A DNA stretch of 56,827 nt from a bacterium (GCA_035505375.1 DATJQV010000081.1:94596-151422); one strand, 5' to 3'; shown: positions 29,948 through 39,081, counted from the first letter of the stretch. Numbers and translations: made by a program. The notes: generated by a model not told the origin, from the letters alone.

Positions 29948-31120
29948 TCAGTTCCTTCTCCGGCCGTAACGAGGCACCGGGTATTCACGCACCAGCTCCT
30001 CGTAGAACCCGTCAACCCGCTCCGCCAGTTTGGGCCATGAGAAGTCCTGTGCTCGCGACAGGCCATTCTCTCCGAACCGACGTGCCGCCTCGCGGTCAAG
30101 CAGGACCTTCACAATCGCTTTGGCGAGGGCTGAAGGATCGCAGGGCGGGACCATCAGGCCCTCGCGGCCATCGGTCATGACCGAGCGATAGCCGTCGATG
30201 TCTGACGCCACGACCGGCTTCCCGGTCGCCATCGCCTCAAGCAGGACGATGCCGAAACTCTCCTGACCGGTCGCCGGTGAGCAGTAGACGTCGCAACTGG
30301 CGTAGTACGTCGGCCTTTCCTCGTTCTTGACCAGTCCGGCCCAGCGCACGTGCTGCTGCACCTCGGCGGGCAGATATGACTTGTAGGAATACCCGAGCAG
30401 GCCGGTGCCGACGACGACCAGTTCGACGTTCGGGACGTGCCTGACGATTTCGGGCATCGCTGACAGCAGGTGCTTGAGCCCTTTGCGTGGCTCGAACCGG
30501 CCGACAAACAGGATGCGCGGACGGCCGTCGTCCAGCCCAGGCACGCGGTCGGCGTCAGGCCGAAAGAAGGTCAGGTCGATACCGTTGGGTATGATTTGGT
30601 AGGGCCCCGGAAAATACTTGTAGCACGACAGTCGCGCGGTTTCGGACACGGCAATCAGGCCCTGGACGGCGTTGAAATAGGGCATCAGTTCGGTCCGGAA
30701 CAGCGCGTACCCCAGACTCTGTTCATGACCGGCGTGGAATGTAACGACGTTGACCACGCGCGACGCCTGTATTGCCGCAATCGGCAGGGTCGGCGCCAGC
30801 GAGCCGTGCACGTGGACGATCTCGAAACGCTCCTCCTCGAAGTAGCGCCGGATCTTTGCCACGGGCTGCCAGTCGACCGTTACCCGGGCAAAAGACTTGT
30901 TCGTCCGGACCACCAGGCCGTAGCCGATGCGCTTCACCTGGTCCTCGTCCGGCGTCGAGTCCATGACTTCCATCATGCGCCCGCCGACGCGGGCAGTAAG
31001 AACCTTGACCACGTGGCCGCGCTTGCGCAGTTCGGTAGCCAGGAAATGGACGTGCTCCGCTATTCCTCCGACGTACGGATAGTAGTTGTCCGAGACCATG
31101 CAGATCTTCACGGGGTACAC
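29948..31120 (-). CDS. Family 4 glycosyltransferase (PimA-like)
   Basis: The 390-residue GT-B protein begins ICMVSDNYYPYVGGIAEHV, the acceptor domain, with HVHGSLAPTLP and TFHAGHEQS. The donor domain has ILFVGRFEPRKGLKHLL and the E-x7-E motif in ESFGIVLLEAMATGKPVVAS. It resembles phosphatidylinositol or lipid glycosyltransferases of the PimA type. The start codon GTG 31120 lies in the loop and first base of a 10-bp perfect hairpin (31106-31129), which may limit initiation; GTG 31111 is an alternative. It sits outside the main glycan cluster. Confidence 0.85.
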   Translation of the reverse strand: MYPVKICMVSDNYYPYVGGIAEHVHFLATELRKRGHVVKVLTARVGGRMMEVMDSTPDEDQVKRIGYGLVVRTNKSFARVTVDWQPVAKIRRYFEEERFEIVHVHGSLAPTLPIAAIQASRVVNVVTFHAGHEQSLGYALFRTELMPYFNAVQGLIAVSETARLSCYKYFPGPYQIIPNGIDLTFFRPDADRVPGLDDGRPRILFVGRFEPRKGLKHLLSAMPEIVRHVPNVELVVVGTGLLGYSYKSYLPAEVQQHVRWAGLVKNEERPTYYASCDVYCSPATGQESFGIVLLEAMATGKPVVASDIDGYRSVMTDGREGLMVPPCDPSALAKAIVKVLLDREAARRFGENGLSRAQDFSWPKLAERVDGFYEELVREYPVPRYGRRRN

Positions 31121-31129
31121 CCCGTGAAG
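31106..31129 (-). promoter_or_regulatory. Hairpin occluding the GT4 start codon
   Basis: CTTCACGGGG and CCCCGTGAAG pair perfectly over 10 bp around a four-base loop, and the GTG start of the gene at 31120 is inside this structure. Confidence 0.6.
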
Positions 31130-31145
31130 GAACTTGAGTGACTAG

Positions 31146-31216
31146 GCCCGAATGACGAATGAGAGACCTGGCGGATGCCGTGACTCTTTCGCGATTCGCC
31201 ATTCGCCATTCGTCAT
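31146..31216. repeat. Iterated-word hairpin (GAATGACGAATG / ATTCGCCATTCGCC)
   Basis: CGAATGACGAATGAGAG faces GATTCGCCATTCGCCATTCG plus TCATTTCC in the aminotransferase-to-GT4 gap. The right-hand word is the one found inside the sorting-domain gene and at 55085. Confidence 0.7.
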
Positions 31217-32418
31217 TTCCGCCTGTTGTACGCCTCGACGCCCGCGGCCAGAATCTTCATCGCCCGGTCGAGGTCCAGGCAGTTGAGCACGTAGGCGATT
31301 CTGACCTCGTCCTTGCCCTTGCCCGGCGTCGCGTAGAACCCGTCGGCCGGCGCGACCATCACGGTCTCGCCGTCGAGCTGGAACTCGTTGAGCATGAAAG
31401 AGGCGAACTCCTGGCCGTCGCGAATCGGCAGCTTGGCGACCACGTAGAACGCGCCCCGCGGTTTCACGCAGAGCGCTCCCGGTATTTTCGCTATCGCCGC
31501 GCAAACGACGTCGCGGCGGCATTGATACTCCTGCCGCATCTCCTTGAAGTAACTCTCCGGCACGTCCACCGCCGCCATCGCGGCGAGCTGGTCCACGGTC
31601 GGCGGACACAGCCGGGCCTGACCGAACTTGAGCCCGGCGGCGATGATGTCCTTGTTCCGGCTGACAAGACAACCAACCCGCGCGCCGCAGGCGCTGTAGC
31701 GCTTGGACACGCTGTCCACCAGAATCGCCCGGTCTTCGATGCCGGCGAGGTTCATCACGCTCGTATGCTGCGTATCCTCGTCGTAGATGAACTCGCGGTA
31801 GGCCTCGTCACCAATCAGGTAGAGGCCGTGGTCGCGACAGAACCCCGCGAGCATCTCGAGCTCCTGACGGAGGTAAACCGCGCCGGTCGGATTGCCCGGG
31901 CTGGAGTAAATCACGGCCCGGGTCTTCTTGGTGAGCACCTTCTCGAATTCATCCCTGCCCGGCAGGGCGAAGCCGGTCTCCGCGAGGCAGGTGACCGGGG
32001 CAAGCTTGAGCGAGGCGGTCGCGGCAAAGCCCGCGTAGTTGGTGTAGAACGGCTCGGGCACGATGACTTCTTCCCCCGGGTCGGCGACCGCGTCGAACGC
32101 GAATGATATGGCCTCACTGCCGCCGGTGGCAACCAGGATGTCGGCGCGCTCGACTTTGATGCCCACGCTGTGGTAGTAACGGACAAGCGCGTCCTGGTAC
32201 TCTTTCAAGCCTTGCGACGGCCCGTAAGACAGCACCTTGATGTCGACGTTGCGGTAGCCGTTCATCATCTCGACCGGCGTCTCGATATCCGGCTGCCCGA
32301 TGTTAAGATGGTAGACCTTGATGCCGCGCGCCTTGGCTTTGTCCGCCAGCGGCACCAGCCTCCGTATCGGCGACGCGGGCATCTCGATAGCGCGCTTTGA
32401 AAGCCTGACCTCGGTCAT
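31213..32418 (-). CDS. Class I PLP-dependent aminotransferase
   Basis: This 401-residue fold-type I aminotransferase is of the aspartate/aromatic group. Residues: NIGQPDIETP (39-48), Asn176 in SSPGNPTGA, Asp204 in IGDEAYREF, the Schiff-base Lys239 in DSVSKRYSACGAR, and Arg247. It uses an amino acid and 2-oxoglutarate or a similar pair; the exact substrate cannot be told from sequence. It lies 36 bp after the M16 protease gene and is cytoplasmic. Confidence 0.9.
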   Translation of the reverse strand: MTEVRLSKRAIEMPASPIRRLVPLADKAKARGIKVYHLNIGQPDIETPVEMMNGYRNVDIKVLSYGPSQGLKEYQDALVRYYHSVGIKVERADILVATGGSEAISFAFDAVADPGEEVIVPEPFYTNYAGFAATASLKLAPVTCLAETGFALPGRDEFEKVLTKKTRAVIYSSPGNPTGAVYLRQELEMLAGFCRDHGLYLIGDEAYREFIYDEDTQHTSVMNLAGIEDRAILVDSVSKRYSACGARVGCLVSRNKDIIAAGLKFGQARLCPPTVDQLAAMAAVDVPESYFKEMRQEYQCRRDVVCAAIAKIPGALCVKPRGAFYVVAKLPIRDGQEFASFMLNEFQLDGETVMVAPADGFYATPGKGKDEVRIAYVLNCLDLDRAMKILAAGVEAYNRRK

Positions 32419-32454
32419 CTCGACTCCTCTCGTCTACGCTTTGCGCCCGACGCG

Positions 32455-33738
32455 TCAAGCGTTGAGCGTCTGGCGCACTGCTTCTTCTGACAGCGGCCCG
32501 ACCGCGCCGCAGTATTCGAACTCACCGGCCAGCAGCTCATCCAGCAGGTTCTCGACGTCCGAACGAGTCAACCGGTTATATGCCTCCACCGTCTCATCGA
32601 CGGTCACGACCCGGCCCAGCAACTGCCAGGCCCGGGCCAGGCGCATCATCCGCGTGCTCGTGCTTTCGAGCGACAGCAGCACCGAGCTCTTGGTCATGTT
32701 ACGCGCCCGCTCGAATTCCTCGTCGGTCAGCCGGTCGCGGCGCAGCCGCGCGAGTTCCTCGCGCATGACTGCCACGCACCGCGCCAGCTTCCGATGGTCG
32801 GTAACGAGGTAGACCCCGAGCAGTCCCGCATCCGAATACTGCTCGGCAAAACTGCCAACCGAATATACCAGAGCTTCCTGTTCGCGCAAGCGCTGAAACA
32901 GCCGCGACGATACGCCGCCGCCCAGCGCCATGTTCAGCACGGCCAGCGCGTGCCGGCGCGGGTCGGCATAGAAGAGCGCCGGCTTGGCCAGACACAGGTA
33001 CACCTGGGAAAGCTCGTTCTTCGTCTCCGCGAGGACGCTGGGTTGCGTCCTCGCGACCGCCGTCCTTGCCGGCGGCCGGCAGTCCTGCCGGGTATCAAGC
33101 AGCGTCGCGAGCGAATCAGCCAGCCGCTCGTGCTCGACATCGCCCACGGCCACGGCCACGCCGCAGGCCGGTCCGTAGCAGCTCGAGTACCGGACGTGCA
33201 GGTCCTCATCCGTCAGCCCGTTGACCGAATCGATGGTGCCCAGAATCTGCCGGCCCATACCGTGGTCGCCGTAGAGCGCGCGGAAGAGCAGGTTAAGGGC
33301 AACGGAATCCGGGTCCTCCTGACTGGTGCGGATTTCTTCGGAGATGACCTCTTTCTCCTTGGCCAGTTCCTCGGCGCGGAAGGCAGGGCCGTTCACGGTC
33401 CCGGCCATCAGGTCGGTAACCGGTCCGAACTGGTCTCCGGGAAACCGGCCGTAGAAGCAGGTCGACTCCTTGTCGGTGAATGCGTTCAATTCGGCGCCGT
33501 GCGACTCGGCCGCGATATTGATGGCAATCACGTCCCTGTCCTTGGTGCCACGGAAGACCATGTGCTCGATCATGTGCGCGATGCCGCCCTTGCCGGGCGG
33601 GTCGTCACGGCCGCCGGTCAGGAAATTGAGACCGAGGGCTACCGACCGGATCTGCGGCAGCCGCTCGGAAATCACAACCAGGCCGGAAGGCAGCGTCGTG
33701 GTCCGGATTCCGTCACTCATATCGTTGTGCTGTGTCAT
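32455..33738 (-). CDS. M16-family zinc peptidase
   Basis: The 427-residue product resembles mitochondrial-processing-peptidase beta-type bacterial proteases. It has the inverted zinc motif HMIEH (His55, Glu58, His59) and the third ligand region ahead in KEKEVISEEI (near 131-140). The second, inactive-type half follows from about residue 220 with ALGGGVSSRLFQRLREQEAL, the usual R/Y-region signature. No signal peptide. It follows pnp, the common pnp-M16 order in many bacteria. The start could be ATG 33720 (residue 7). Confidence 0.9.
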   Translation of the reverse strand: MTQHNDMSDGIRTTTLPSGLVVISERLPQIRSVALGLNFLTGGRDDPPGKGGIAHMIEHMVFRGTKDRDVIAINIAAESHGAELNAFTDKESTCFYGRFPGDQFGPVTDLMAGTVNGPAFRAEELAKEKEVISEEIRTSQEDPDSVALNLLFRALYGDHGMGRQILGTIDSVNGLTDEDLHVRYSSCYGPACGVAVAVGDVEHERLADSLATLLDTRQDCRPPARTAVARTQPSVLAETKNELSQVYLCLAKPALFYADPRRHALAVLNMALGGGVSSRLFQRLREQEALVYSVGSFAEQYSDAGLLGVYLVTDHRKLARCVAVMREELARLRRDRLTDEEFERARNMTKSSVLLSLESTSTRMMRLARAWQLLGRVVTVDETVEAYNRLTRSDVENLLDELLAGEFEYCGAVGPLSEEAVRQTLNA

Positions 33739-33746
33739 GTGGAAGT

Positions 33747-33870
33747 ATCAAGGACGAGACACAAGAGACAAAGCAAGTGAGAAAAGCCCGAAGTCCAATC
33801 TGCCGGCCGAGTTACTTTGTCCTTTCCCATTTGCTTGATCCTTTGTCATTACGACTTTGTCCTTTCCTAG
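33747..33870. repeat. Iterated-word hairpin (CAAGAGACAAAGC / TTTGTCCTTTCC)
   Basis: AAGGACGAGACACAAGAGAC on the left faces TTTGTCCTTTCCCATTTGC and GACTTTGTCCTTTCC on the right in the 189-bp gap between pnp and the M16 gene. It could separate the expression of the two genes. Confidence 0.72.
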
Positions 33871-33927
33871 AGAAGCAGGAGTCGAATCGCCGGTGCGGCT
33901 CGACCCCTGCCCTTACAGTCTCTCTGA

Positions 33928-36141
33928 CTAACGTCGCGGCCCGCGCCGGTCGTGCCGGTCGCCACCGCCACGGAATGGCGGTCCGCCGCGCCGCGGCGGC
34001 CGTGCAGCGATACCCGAGTCGTCGGAGGGCGGTATCTCGCCGCGCTCCTCCATCGCCTTACGCCGCGACAGGTTCACGCGGCCCATGTCGTCGATCTCCA
34101 CGACCTTGACCCATACCTTGTCGCCCTCGTGCACCGCGTCCTCGACCCGGTTGTACCGCTCCGGCCCGAGCTGGGAGATATGGACCAGCCCTTCCTTGCC
34201 GGGCAGCACCTCAACGAACGCGCCGAAGTTCATCAGCCGGGTCACGGTCCCCTCATACAACTTGCCGACCTCGACTTCTTCCACCAGCGACTCGACCCAC
34301 GCCTTGGCCGCGTTCAGCGAGTCGACCTTGTTGGAAGCGATAGTCACCGTGCCGTCGTCCTCGATGTCGATGGTCGCGCCGGTCTCCTCGGTGATCTTCC
34401 GTATCATCTTGCCGCCGGGCCCGATGACCGTACCGATCTTTTCCTTGTCAATCACGATAGAGACGATGCGCGGCGCGTACTTCGAAAGGTCGGCGCGCGG
34501 CTTGTCGATGGTCTTGTCCATGATGTCGAGCACATGGAACCGTGCGGTCGTCGCTTTCCTGATGCCCTCGGCGAGCACGCTGTAAGGCACGCCCGGCAGT
34601 TTCAGGTCAAGCTGGATCGCGGTGATGCCCTTACGGGTACCCGCAACCTTGAAGTCCATGTAACCGTAGTGGTCCTCGTCACCCATGATGTCGGTGACGA
34701 TCCGGTACTTCGCGCCCTTGGCGATGTCGCCGTCGGTAATCAGGCCCATCGCCATGCCGGCGACAGCGGCCTTCACCGGCACGCCCGCGTCCATCAGCGA
34801 CAGCGAGCCGGCGCACACCGACGCCATCGAAGAACTGCCGTTCGATTCGAGAATGTCCGAGACAATCCGCACCGTGTACGGGAAGTTCTCATCTCTCGGG
34901 ATGACCGCTTCGAGCCCGCGCTCGGCCAGGTCGCCGTGGCCGATCTCCCGGCGGCCGGGGCCGCGCAGGAACTTCACTTCGCCGACCGAGAACGGCGGGA
35001 AGTTGTAGTGGAGCATGTACGACTTCCGCTCCTCCACTTCCAACTCGACGTCATCGATGACCTGCTCGTCCTGCCTGGTGCCGAGCGTGGTCGCGGCGAG
35101 CGACTGGGTCTGACCGCGGGTGAACAAGGCCGAACCGTGCGCCCGTGGAAGTACCCCGACCGCGCAGTCAATCTGCCTGACCTCGGTCTCATTGCGGCCG
35201 TCGAGCCGTACGCCGGTATCAAGCACCCGGCGCCGCATATCCTCGCCGAACATCTCGTCCAGCGTTTCCTTAATCATCTTGTCCGAACCCGGGAACTTCT
35301 CGGCCAGCCCGGCGATGACCGTCCGCTGCAGGGCACTCCGGGCATTGCCGCGGGAGAGCTTGTCCACGATATCGTTCGCCGCCTTCACCCCGTCGGCCGC
35401 AGCTTTGCGAATCGCGGCCTCGAGCTCCGGCGGAACGTTCGGCTTGTCGTTTACGAGCTTCGGCTTGCCCACGAGCGCCCGCAGCTCGTTCTGCAGGTCA
35501 ATCGTCTGCTTGATGACCGGCTGGGCCAGTTCCCAGCCCTTGTCGATGTCCTCGGGCGACACCTCGCGGGCCTGTCCGGCAATGGTCATGACCTGGTCGC
35601 CGATGCCGACGTACAGCATCCACATCTCGGCCTCGGGTTCCTTAGTCATCGGCGGGTTCAGCACGAACTCGCCGTTGATCTTGCCGACCCGGCACGCGCC
35701 AATCGGCCCCTGGAACGGGATATCCGATATGTGCAGTGCGCACGACGCCGCAATCAGTCCGAGGAACTCGCTCTCATTCTCAAGGTCGGTCGAAAGCAGA
35801 TACTCGACGATCTGCGTGTCGGCCCGGAAGTTGGCCGGGAAGAGCGGCCGGATGGGCCGGTCGATCAGCCGGCAGGTGAGAGTTTCCTTGTCGCGGGGCT
35901 TGCCCTCGCGCTTAAAGAACCCGCCCGGAATCTTGCCCGCGGCATAGGCCAACACGCGGTAGTCCACGATGAGCGGGAAATAGTCCAGGTACTCCTTGGG
36001 CGGCTCCTTGGCATAGACCGCGCTGGCGAGGATAACGGTATCGCCATAGCGGGCGAGCAGGCCGCCGTCCGACTGGCGGGCGACACGACCGTGCTCAAAT
36101 GACAGTGTGCGTCCGCACACTTCCTTCTCGACTCTTTGCAT
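33928..36141 (-). CDS. pnp: Polyribonucleotide nucleotidyltransferase (PNPase)
   Basis: This is the phosphorolytic 3'-to-5' exoribonuclease of the degradosome. The 737-residue product has two RNase PH domains (about 10-145 and 315-555; the second has [20 protein letters not shown] with catalytic acids). It then has a helical linker, a KH domain ([15 protein letters not shown], about 565-580), an S1 domain ([20 protein letters not shown], about 630-650), and a Gly/Arg-rich tail ending [11 protein letters not shown] 36141 lies one base from the rpsO stop; the rpsO-pnp order is conserved across bacteria. Confidence 0.98.
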   Translation of the reverse strand: MQRVEKEVCGRTLSFEHGRVARQSDGGLLARYGDTVILASAVYAKEPPKEYLDYFPLIVDYRVLAYAAGKIPGGFFKREGKPRDKETLTCRLIDRPIRPLFPANFRADTQIVEYLLSTDLENESEFLGLIAASCALHISDIPFQGPIGACRVGKINGEFVLNPPMTKEPEAEMWMLYVGIGDQVMTIAGQAREVSPEDIDKGWELAQPVIKQTIDLQNELRALVGKPKLVNDKPNVPPELEAAIRKAAADGVKAANDIVDKLSRGNARSALQRTVIAGLAEKFPGSDKMIKETLDEMFGEDMRRRVLDTGVRLDGRNETEVRQIDCAVGVLPRAHGSALFTRGQTQSLAATTLGTRQDEQVIDDVELEVEERKSYMLHYNFPPFSVGEVKFLRGPGRREIGHGDLAERGLEAVIPRDENFPYTVRIVSDILESNGSSSMASVCAGSLSLMDAGVPVKAAVAGMAMGLITDGDIAKGAKYRIVTDIMGDEDHYGYMDFKVAGTRKGITAIQLDLKLPGVPYSVLAEGIRKATTARFHVLDIMDKTIDKPRADLSKYAPRIVSIVIDKEKIGTVIGPGGKMIRKITEETGATIDIEDDGTVTIASNKVDSLNAAKAWVESLVEEVEVGKLYEGTVTRLMNFGAFVEVLPGKEGLVHISQLGPERYNRVEDAVHEGDKVWVKVVEIDDMGRVNLSRRKAMEERGEIPPSDDSGIAARPPRRGGPPFRGGGDRHDRRGPRR

Positions 36142-36142
36142 C

Positions 36143-36412
36143 CTAACCCCTCAACTTCAGCTCAGCCACGATCTTCTCGTAGCGAGGCTTGTGATGCTTG
36201 TTGAGATAATCAAGATGGCGGCGCCGCTCGTTCACGAGCTTAATGAGCCCGCGGCGCGAGTGCTTGTCCTTCTTATGAATTTTCAGGTGCTCGGTCAACA
36301 TCCCGATTCGCTCGGTTAAGATAGCGACCTGCACCTCAGGAGACCCGGTGTCCTTCTCGTGGAGCTTGTGGGCCTCGATTAGCTTGTCTTTGGTTTCTTT
36401 CGTCAAAGGCAT
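36143..36412 (-). CDS. rpsO: 30S ribosomal protein S15
   Basis: From ATG 36412 the product has 89 residues, exactly the family length. It carries [30 protein letters not shown] and RRRHLDYL, the S15 signature. An in-frame ATG 30 bases upstream adds residues not found in the family and lies inside the promoter, so it is rejected. GGAGGAA precedes the chosen start. It heads the rpsO-pnp operon. Confidence 0.97.
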   Translation of the reverse strand: MPLTKETKDKLIEAHKLHEKDTGSPEVQVAILTERIGMLTEHLKIHKKDKHSRRGLIKLVNERRRHLDYLNKHHKPRYEKIVAELKLRG

Positions 36413-36442
36413 TTCTTCGTTCCTCCAGTGATTAGCGTCCAA

Positions 36443-36470
36443 ACAATAGCCGATTCACAGGCAAAGTCAA
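36443..36470 (-). promoter_or_regulatory. Promoter of rpsO-pnp
   Basis: Minus strand TTGACT (36470-36465), a 16-bp spacer and TATTGT (36448-36443). A ~24-base leader with GGAGGAA follows. Confidence 0.72.
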
Positions 36471-36519
36471 ATCACAAACCGGCGACGGGCACGAACATGG
36501 CCTGTGCCGCGCCAAGGTT

Positions 36520-36559
36520 GGGACTGTCCCGCACTGAGTTCGACGCAAGCGCTGGGGAC
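36520..36559. repeat. REP-like block shared with 6262-6295
   Basis: It starts with the palindrome GGGACTGTCCC and continues with CTGAGTTCGACGCAAGCGCT. The first 34 bases match 6262-6295 with three changes. As at 6.3 kb, it lies upstream of a 12-bp-period array. It is followed at 36608-36660 by CACTTCTGACTTCTGACATC words shared with 19159. Confidence 0.7.
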
Positions 36560-36732
36560 ACATCCGCGACGCGTTCCTCGCGTCGCTACGTGGACCTGTC
36601 GGCCTCCCCCGGACACTTCTGACTTCTGACATCCAGCTTCCAGCTTCTGACTTCGTCCGGGTCCCTACTGACGTCTGTCCCTCATTTTCCCGAGCCGTTC
36701 TGGACGGCGGGAGCATCCACCGCTCTTTCGCG

Positions 36733-37044
36733 CTTCGCCCTGCCTGTCCCCACCAGAATCGCCCTGCAAATCCCGCCGGAAATCACCCTCAGAATCCCTC
36801 CGCGAATCACCCCGAACGTCGCCCTGCAAAACCCTGTCAGAGTCGCCGCGGAGACGCTCCTGCAGATGCTCCTGCAAATCACTGGGACAATCCCGGTCGA
36901 GGTCACGAGGCGAACCGCCCTGAGAACCCCGGCCAGAGTCGGACGGAGAGTCCCCATCGCTGTCGCCCTGCGAACCACCCCCCGAACCGTCCCGGGAACG
37001 GTTCCCAGGGCAATTCCCGAGGCCCGGCCTTCGGCGTCATTCTC
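36733..37044. repeat. 12-bp-period degenerate array D (about 26 units)
   Basis: Aligned in 12-base units the consensus is AATCNCCCTGCA, without indels. The final units (about 36973-37030) share long runs with the end of array A, including CGAACCACCCCCCGAACCG and CGGTTCCCAGGGC. Open frames (36682-36978 -, 36665-36877 -, 36866-37051 +) are tetrapeptide repeats such as GDFR RDLQ GDSG and lack ribosome-binding sites. The region 36471-37137 contains no supported gene. Confidence 0.82.
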
Positions 37045-37137
37045 AAGCTAATACTAGCTGTACCAATGAGTTATGCGCAGACAGAAAGAAAATGGGTCCC
37101 CACTTGTGGATGACGACGGACGAGAGCTAAGTGGTAC

Positions 37138-38364
37138 CTATTGAATCTCGGCGGGCCATGCGCGGCGGACAGCCGAGCAGACGCGGTCGAGGTCCTCGTC
37201 GGTCAGCGACGAGCCGCTGGGAAGGCAGAGACCGCTCTCGAACAGCCGTCCCGACACGGCTCCGCCCCGGACTCGATAGTCCTTGAACACGGGCTGCAGG
37301 TGCATCGGCTTCCAGAGCGGGCGGGCCTCGATGTTCTCCGCTTCGAGCGACTGAAGAAGACCGAGGACCGATGACCGTGGACCGGCAGGACTCGTCTCCG
37401 GCGTTCCGTTCCCTGTCCTCTGTCTCTTGTCTCCCGTCTCCCGTCCTCCCATCGTCAGGCATGTCAGCCAGCGGGTGCAGCGGCCGTATGGCGCTTCGGG
37501 TATCCACCCGATACCCGGCAGATCGCCCAGTGCGTGCCGGTAATACTCGAAGTTACGCCTGCGGGCGGCAATCCGCTCGGGCAGGACTTTCAACTGCCCT
37601 CTGCCGATGGCCGCGAGGATGTTGCTTATCCGGTAGTTGAAGCCGATCTCGGTATGCTGGTAGTATGGGGCCTTGTCTCTCGCCTGTGTGGCGAGAAATC
37701 GGGCCTTGTCGGTGATTGACTTGTCATGCGACACCAGCATCCCGCCGCCCGCGGTCGTGATGATCTTGTTCCCATTGAAGGAGAACGCCGCCATCCTGCC
37801 GAACGAACCTGCCGAACGGACGTTCTTCGTTTCTCGTCCATCGTTCGTACTTCCCCAGTAGGTCGCGCCGAGGGCCTCGGCCGCGTCCTCAATCAGGGGC
37901 ACACCGAATTCATCGCAGGCCCGGACAATCGGTCCATAGTCTGCGCTCTGTCCGTAAAGGTCAACCACAACAACCGCCCGTGGCAGTTTCCCCCGCTCCG
38001 CGCGGGCGGCAAGCTCTTCGCGCAGCAGGCCCGGGTCCATGTTCCAGCTTCGCTCGTCGCAGTCGATAAACACCGGGACCCCGCCTTCGTAGGCGATTGC
38101 GTTGGCGCTGGCGGCGAAGGTGAACGTGGAACAGACCACATCTTCACCCCGCTGCAGTCCGACAATACGAAGGGCGAGATGCAGTGCCGCGGTTCCGGAC
38201 GACAGCGCCGTCGCGTGCGGAACGCCGACCACGTCGCTGAACTCCCGCTCGAATGCGTCCACGTGCGGCCCGAGCGGCGCCACCCAGTTCGTCTCGAACG
38301 CATCCCGGATGAGCTCCAGCTCGCGGCCCGACATGTGGGGCGGTGACAGGTAGACGCGTTTCAC
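37138..38364 (-). CDS. DegT/DnrJ/EryC1 aminotransferase with repeat insertions
   Basis: This PLP-dependent sugar aminotransferase resembles EpsN/PglE (UDP-4-amino sugar synthesis). It starts with VYLSPPHMSGRE, has SSGTAALHLAL, Asp160 in PLIEDAAEALGA, and the Schiff-base Lys200 in FSFNGNKIITTAGGG. Two in-frame insertions are unusual: residues ~172-183 (from 37800-37855) and ~306-333 (from 37370-37449, the words GTCTCTTGTCTCCCGTCTCC). The second lies between the small-domain strands and may disturb folding or be a tolerated loop. GTG start. It is the last gene of the glycan operon. Confidence 0.85.
   Translation of the reverse strand: MKRVYLSPPHMSGRELELIRDAFETNWVAPLGPHVDAFEREFSDVVGVPHATALSSGTAALHLALRIVGLQRGEDVVCSTFTFAASANAIAYEGGVPVFIDCDERSWNMDPGLLREELAARAERGKLPRAVVVVDLYGQSADYGPIVRACDEFGVPLIEDAAEALGATYWGSTNDGRETKNVRSAGSFGRMAAFSFNGNKIITTAGGGMLVSHDKSITDKARFLATQARDKAPYYQHTEIGFNYRISNILAAIGRGQLKVLPERIAARRRNFEYYRHALGDLPGIGWIPEAPYGRCTRWLTCLTMGGRETGDKRQRTGNGTPETSPAGPRSSVLGLLQSLEAENIEARPLWKPMHLQPVFKDYRVRGGAVSGRLFESGLCLPSGSSLTDEDLDRVCSAVRRAWPAEIQ
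37370..37449. repeat. Iterated-word insertion inside the DegT gene
   Basis: CCTCTGTCTCTTGTCTCCCG and TCTCCCGTCCTCCC words, read on the minus strand as GRETGDKRQRTGNGTPE. In frame, about 28 codons. Confidence 0.65.
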
Positions 38365-38397
38365 GACTATCTTATCATCCCGACGCAGGGCCTTCCG

Positions 38398-39027
38398 TCA
38401 AGACCTGCGCTGATGTTCACCGGCCGCCGGACGTCGCCGCGCGACGATAGCCCACAGCGTCAGAAAGAGGATCTTCACGTCCGTGCCGAACGTACGCTCG
38501 CGGACATAGATAAGCTGCAGACGTATCTTCTCCGGCCTTATTTTCTCAAGATAGGCCCGCTCCGGGTCCTCGCTGCCGGCCAGAACCGCACCTTCATCCA
38601 CGTCCCACAGCGTTGCCCAGTCGGTTATCCCCGGACGCACGGTGAGGATCGACCGCTCCTCACCGGTGAACATGGCCGTGTATTGCGGGACCTCGGGCCT
38701 AGGCCCGACCAGACTCATGTCCCCGACCAGGACATTCATGAGCTCCGGCAGCTCATCCAGCTTGTACTTCCGGAGGAACCGGCCGATCGGCGTAATCCGG
38801 GGGTCGTCGTCCGCGGTCGCGGACACCCCGGTCTTCTCCGCATCAACCACCATCGTCCTGAATTTGAGTACGCGAAACTGCTTGCCGTTCAGCCCGGTCC
38901 GGACTCCGCGATAGAAGACCGGCCCCCTGTCGCCCAGCTTGACCACGAGGGCGAGAACGCCGAGCAGCGGCGAGAGCACGACCAGCCCGAAGAACGCGCA
39001 GACGACGTCGAACATCCTCTTCAGCAC
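38398..39027 (-). CDS. Initiating phosphoglycosyl transferase (bacterial sugar transferase, PglC/WcaJ type)
   Basis: This membrane-bound enzyme transfers a phosphosugar from a UDP-sugar to undecaprenyl phosphate, starting glycan assembly. The 209-residue monotopic form has one re-entrant N-terminal helix ([20 protein letters not shown]). The catalytic motif region [10 protein letters not shown] is followed by [20 protein letters not shown], then [17 protein letters not shown] and [10 protein letters not shown]. Located next to the DegT aminotransferase, it may act on the amino sugar that pathway makes. Confidence 0.9.
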   Translation of the reverse strand: MLKRMFDVVCAFFGLVVLSPLLGVLALVVKLGDRGPVFYRGVRTGLNGKQFRVLKFRTMVVDAEKTGVSATADDDPRITPIGRFLRKYKLDELPELMNVLVGDMSLVGPRPEVPQYTAMFTGEERSILTVRPGITDWATLWDVDEGAVLAGSEDPERAYLEKIRPEKIRLQLIYVRERTFGTDVKILFLTLWAIVARRRPAAGEHQRRS

Positions 39028-39081
39028 GTCAGACTCGGGAATTCACGGCCAGGACAGAGGAATACGGAGAGCGGAAACAGC

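Noticed and set aside
28651-30180. A 509-codon open frame on + opposite the MFS gene
   Set aside because: Highly charged composition (Arg/Asp/His-rich), no ribosome-binding site, and it spans the gap between two real minus-strand genes.
33952-36102. A 716-codon open frame on + opposite pnp
   Set aside because: It mirrors pnp codon by codon in GC-rich DNA; pnp has full domain evidence and the antisense product has no motif.
6325-37044. CRISPR arrays at the repeat loci
   Set aside because: Units are 12 bp and contiguous, without spacers, and no cas genes are in the window.
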